From CAZJRB01 sp964547995 (GTDB lineage: Bacteria; Planctomycetota; Planctomycetia; Pirellulales; Thermoguttaceae), in assembly GCA_964547995.1 (NCBI GenBank), contig CAZJRB010000041.1:1-52647 (forward strand): DNA of 52,647 bases. The letters are read 5' to 3'. The notes below the pieces were generated by a model. It worked only from the letters and a program-made list of their open reading frames with translations, was not told the DNA's origin and made no database searches. Positions 52,272 to 52,647 of the stretch are shown here, piece after piece (positions within the stretch are counted from its first letter, which is position 1; each line of letters opens with the position of its first letter). The position numbers and the translations under genes are program-made.

Positions 52272-52647
52272 TCTGCAAATCCCTTTCTCGGCAGTTTGCC
52301 GGAGATCGACACCGATAACGGGCGGGAAAAACGGCGGGGGCCTGGAACAGTGAAAGACACCCCGCCCGAATATGTATGTGTTCATGATGCCACACGCCAC
52401 AACAGCACACTATCGGAGAAAACCCGGTTACGGGTTGGGGAGAATCCTGACGTCGCCCCCCTGGCGAGGCGGACGAGAACGAGGCACTGCAAGACATCCA
52501 AGCTGGTTGTGGGGATTTCCCGCGGCGGGGCGGGCGGGGGCAACTCAAAACGCCTTGCTAGTGCCTGTCCAAAGACTTAGTGTGGCTCTTTTTTTAGGTT
52601 CTTCTCCCTTTTCCGGGGTGAATTGAGCCAACGGTAGCCCTATTGTA
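52272..52647. repeat. Right end of the window, with G-rich repeat copy E
   Basis: No gene recognised in the last 375 bp. Copy E lies at about 52516-52562 (CGGCGGGGCGGGCGGGGGC, then CAACTCAAAACGCCTTGCTA), 719 bp after copy D. Confidence 0.6.

Noticed and set aside
49721..52562. Classical integron cassette array
   Set aside because: No tyrosine integrase, and the repeats lack the paired R'/R'' core sites of attC. The cassette-like spacing itself is kept as a finding.

Overview
The window is GC-rich and gene-dense, and its protein families point to a member of the Planctomycetota, probably near Pirellulales. The clues are a DUF1559 protein, two sulfatases, a Gfo/Idh/MocA oxidoreductase with a Tat signal plus the wreck of a second one, two PQQ-type beta-propeller proteins, a PmoA-like (DUF6807) protein, leucine-rich-repeat proteins and WXG100-like proteins beside an FtsK/EssC-type ATPase. 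No rRNA, tRNA, CRISPR array, transposase or integrase was recognised. Gene order looks chromosomal (recA, hemB, manC).

Layout. 0-1.3 kb: a cupin gene and a deleted, frameshifted oxidoreductase remnant, then a small free-standing protein resembling the RNA polymerase alpha C-terminal domain. 1.5-4.5 kb: a large DUF1559 protein. 4.6-6.0 kb: a module of visibly lower GC (small membrane protein, NYN-domain protein) lying between two copies of a roughly 70-bp leader. 6.0-10.7 kb: a pyruvate-decarboxylase-like TPP enzyme and two sugar-nucleotide pyrophosphorylases. 10.7-16.4 kb (minus): a Gld-like ABC export operon (ATPase, fused permease-GldG protein, DUF4340 protein). 16.8-19.6 kb: a secreted two-repeat protein and a PmoA-like protein. 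20.0-26.0 kb: recA, an HtrA-like protease, a membrane protein, an MscS channel and hemB. 26.3-31.4 kb (minus): a compact type VII secretion-like operon. 31.8-40.6 kb: sulfatases, a propeller protein, a DUF362 protein, an oxidoreductase and an exported methyltransferase. 40.6-45.1 kb (minus): an LRR lipoprotein and a methyltransferase-propeller fusion. 45.3-49.6 kb: a translationally coupled set (3-hydroxyacyl-CoA dehydrogenase, sulfotransferase, SDR) facing an acetoacetate-decarboxylase-like gene. 49.7-52.6 kb: five copies of a G-rich repeat spaced about 690-720 bp, with one small unrelated gene in each interval.

The intergenic DNA is rich in inverted repeats. Several are bounded by GTAGGG...CCCTAC and sit exactly at gene ends, some overlapping stop codons. 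The two most system-like finds are the minimal type VII secretion-like locus, with WxD rather than WxG motifs, and the regularly spaced repeat/gene array at the right end.
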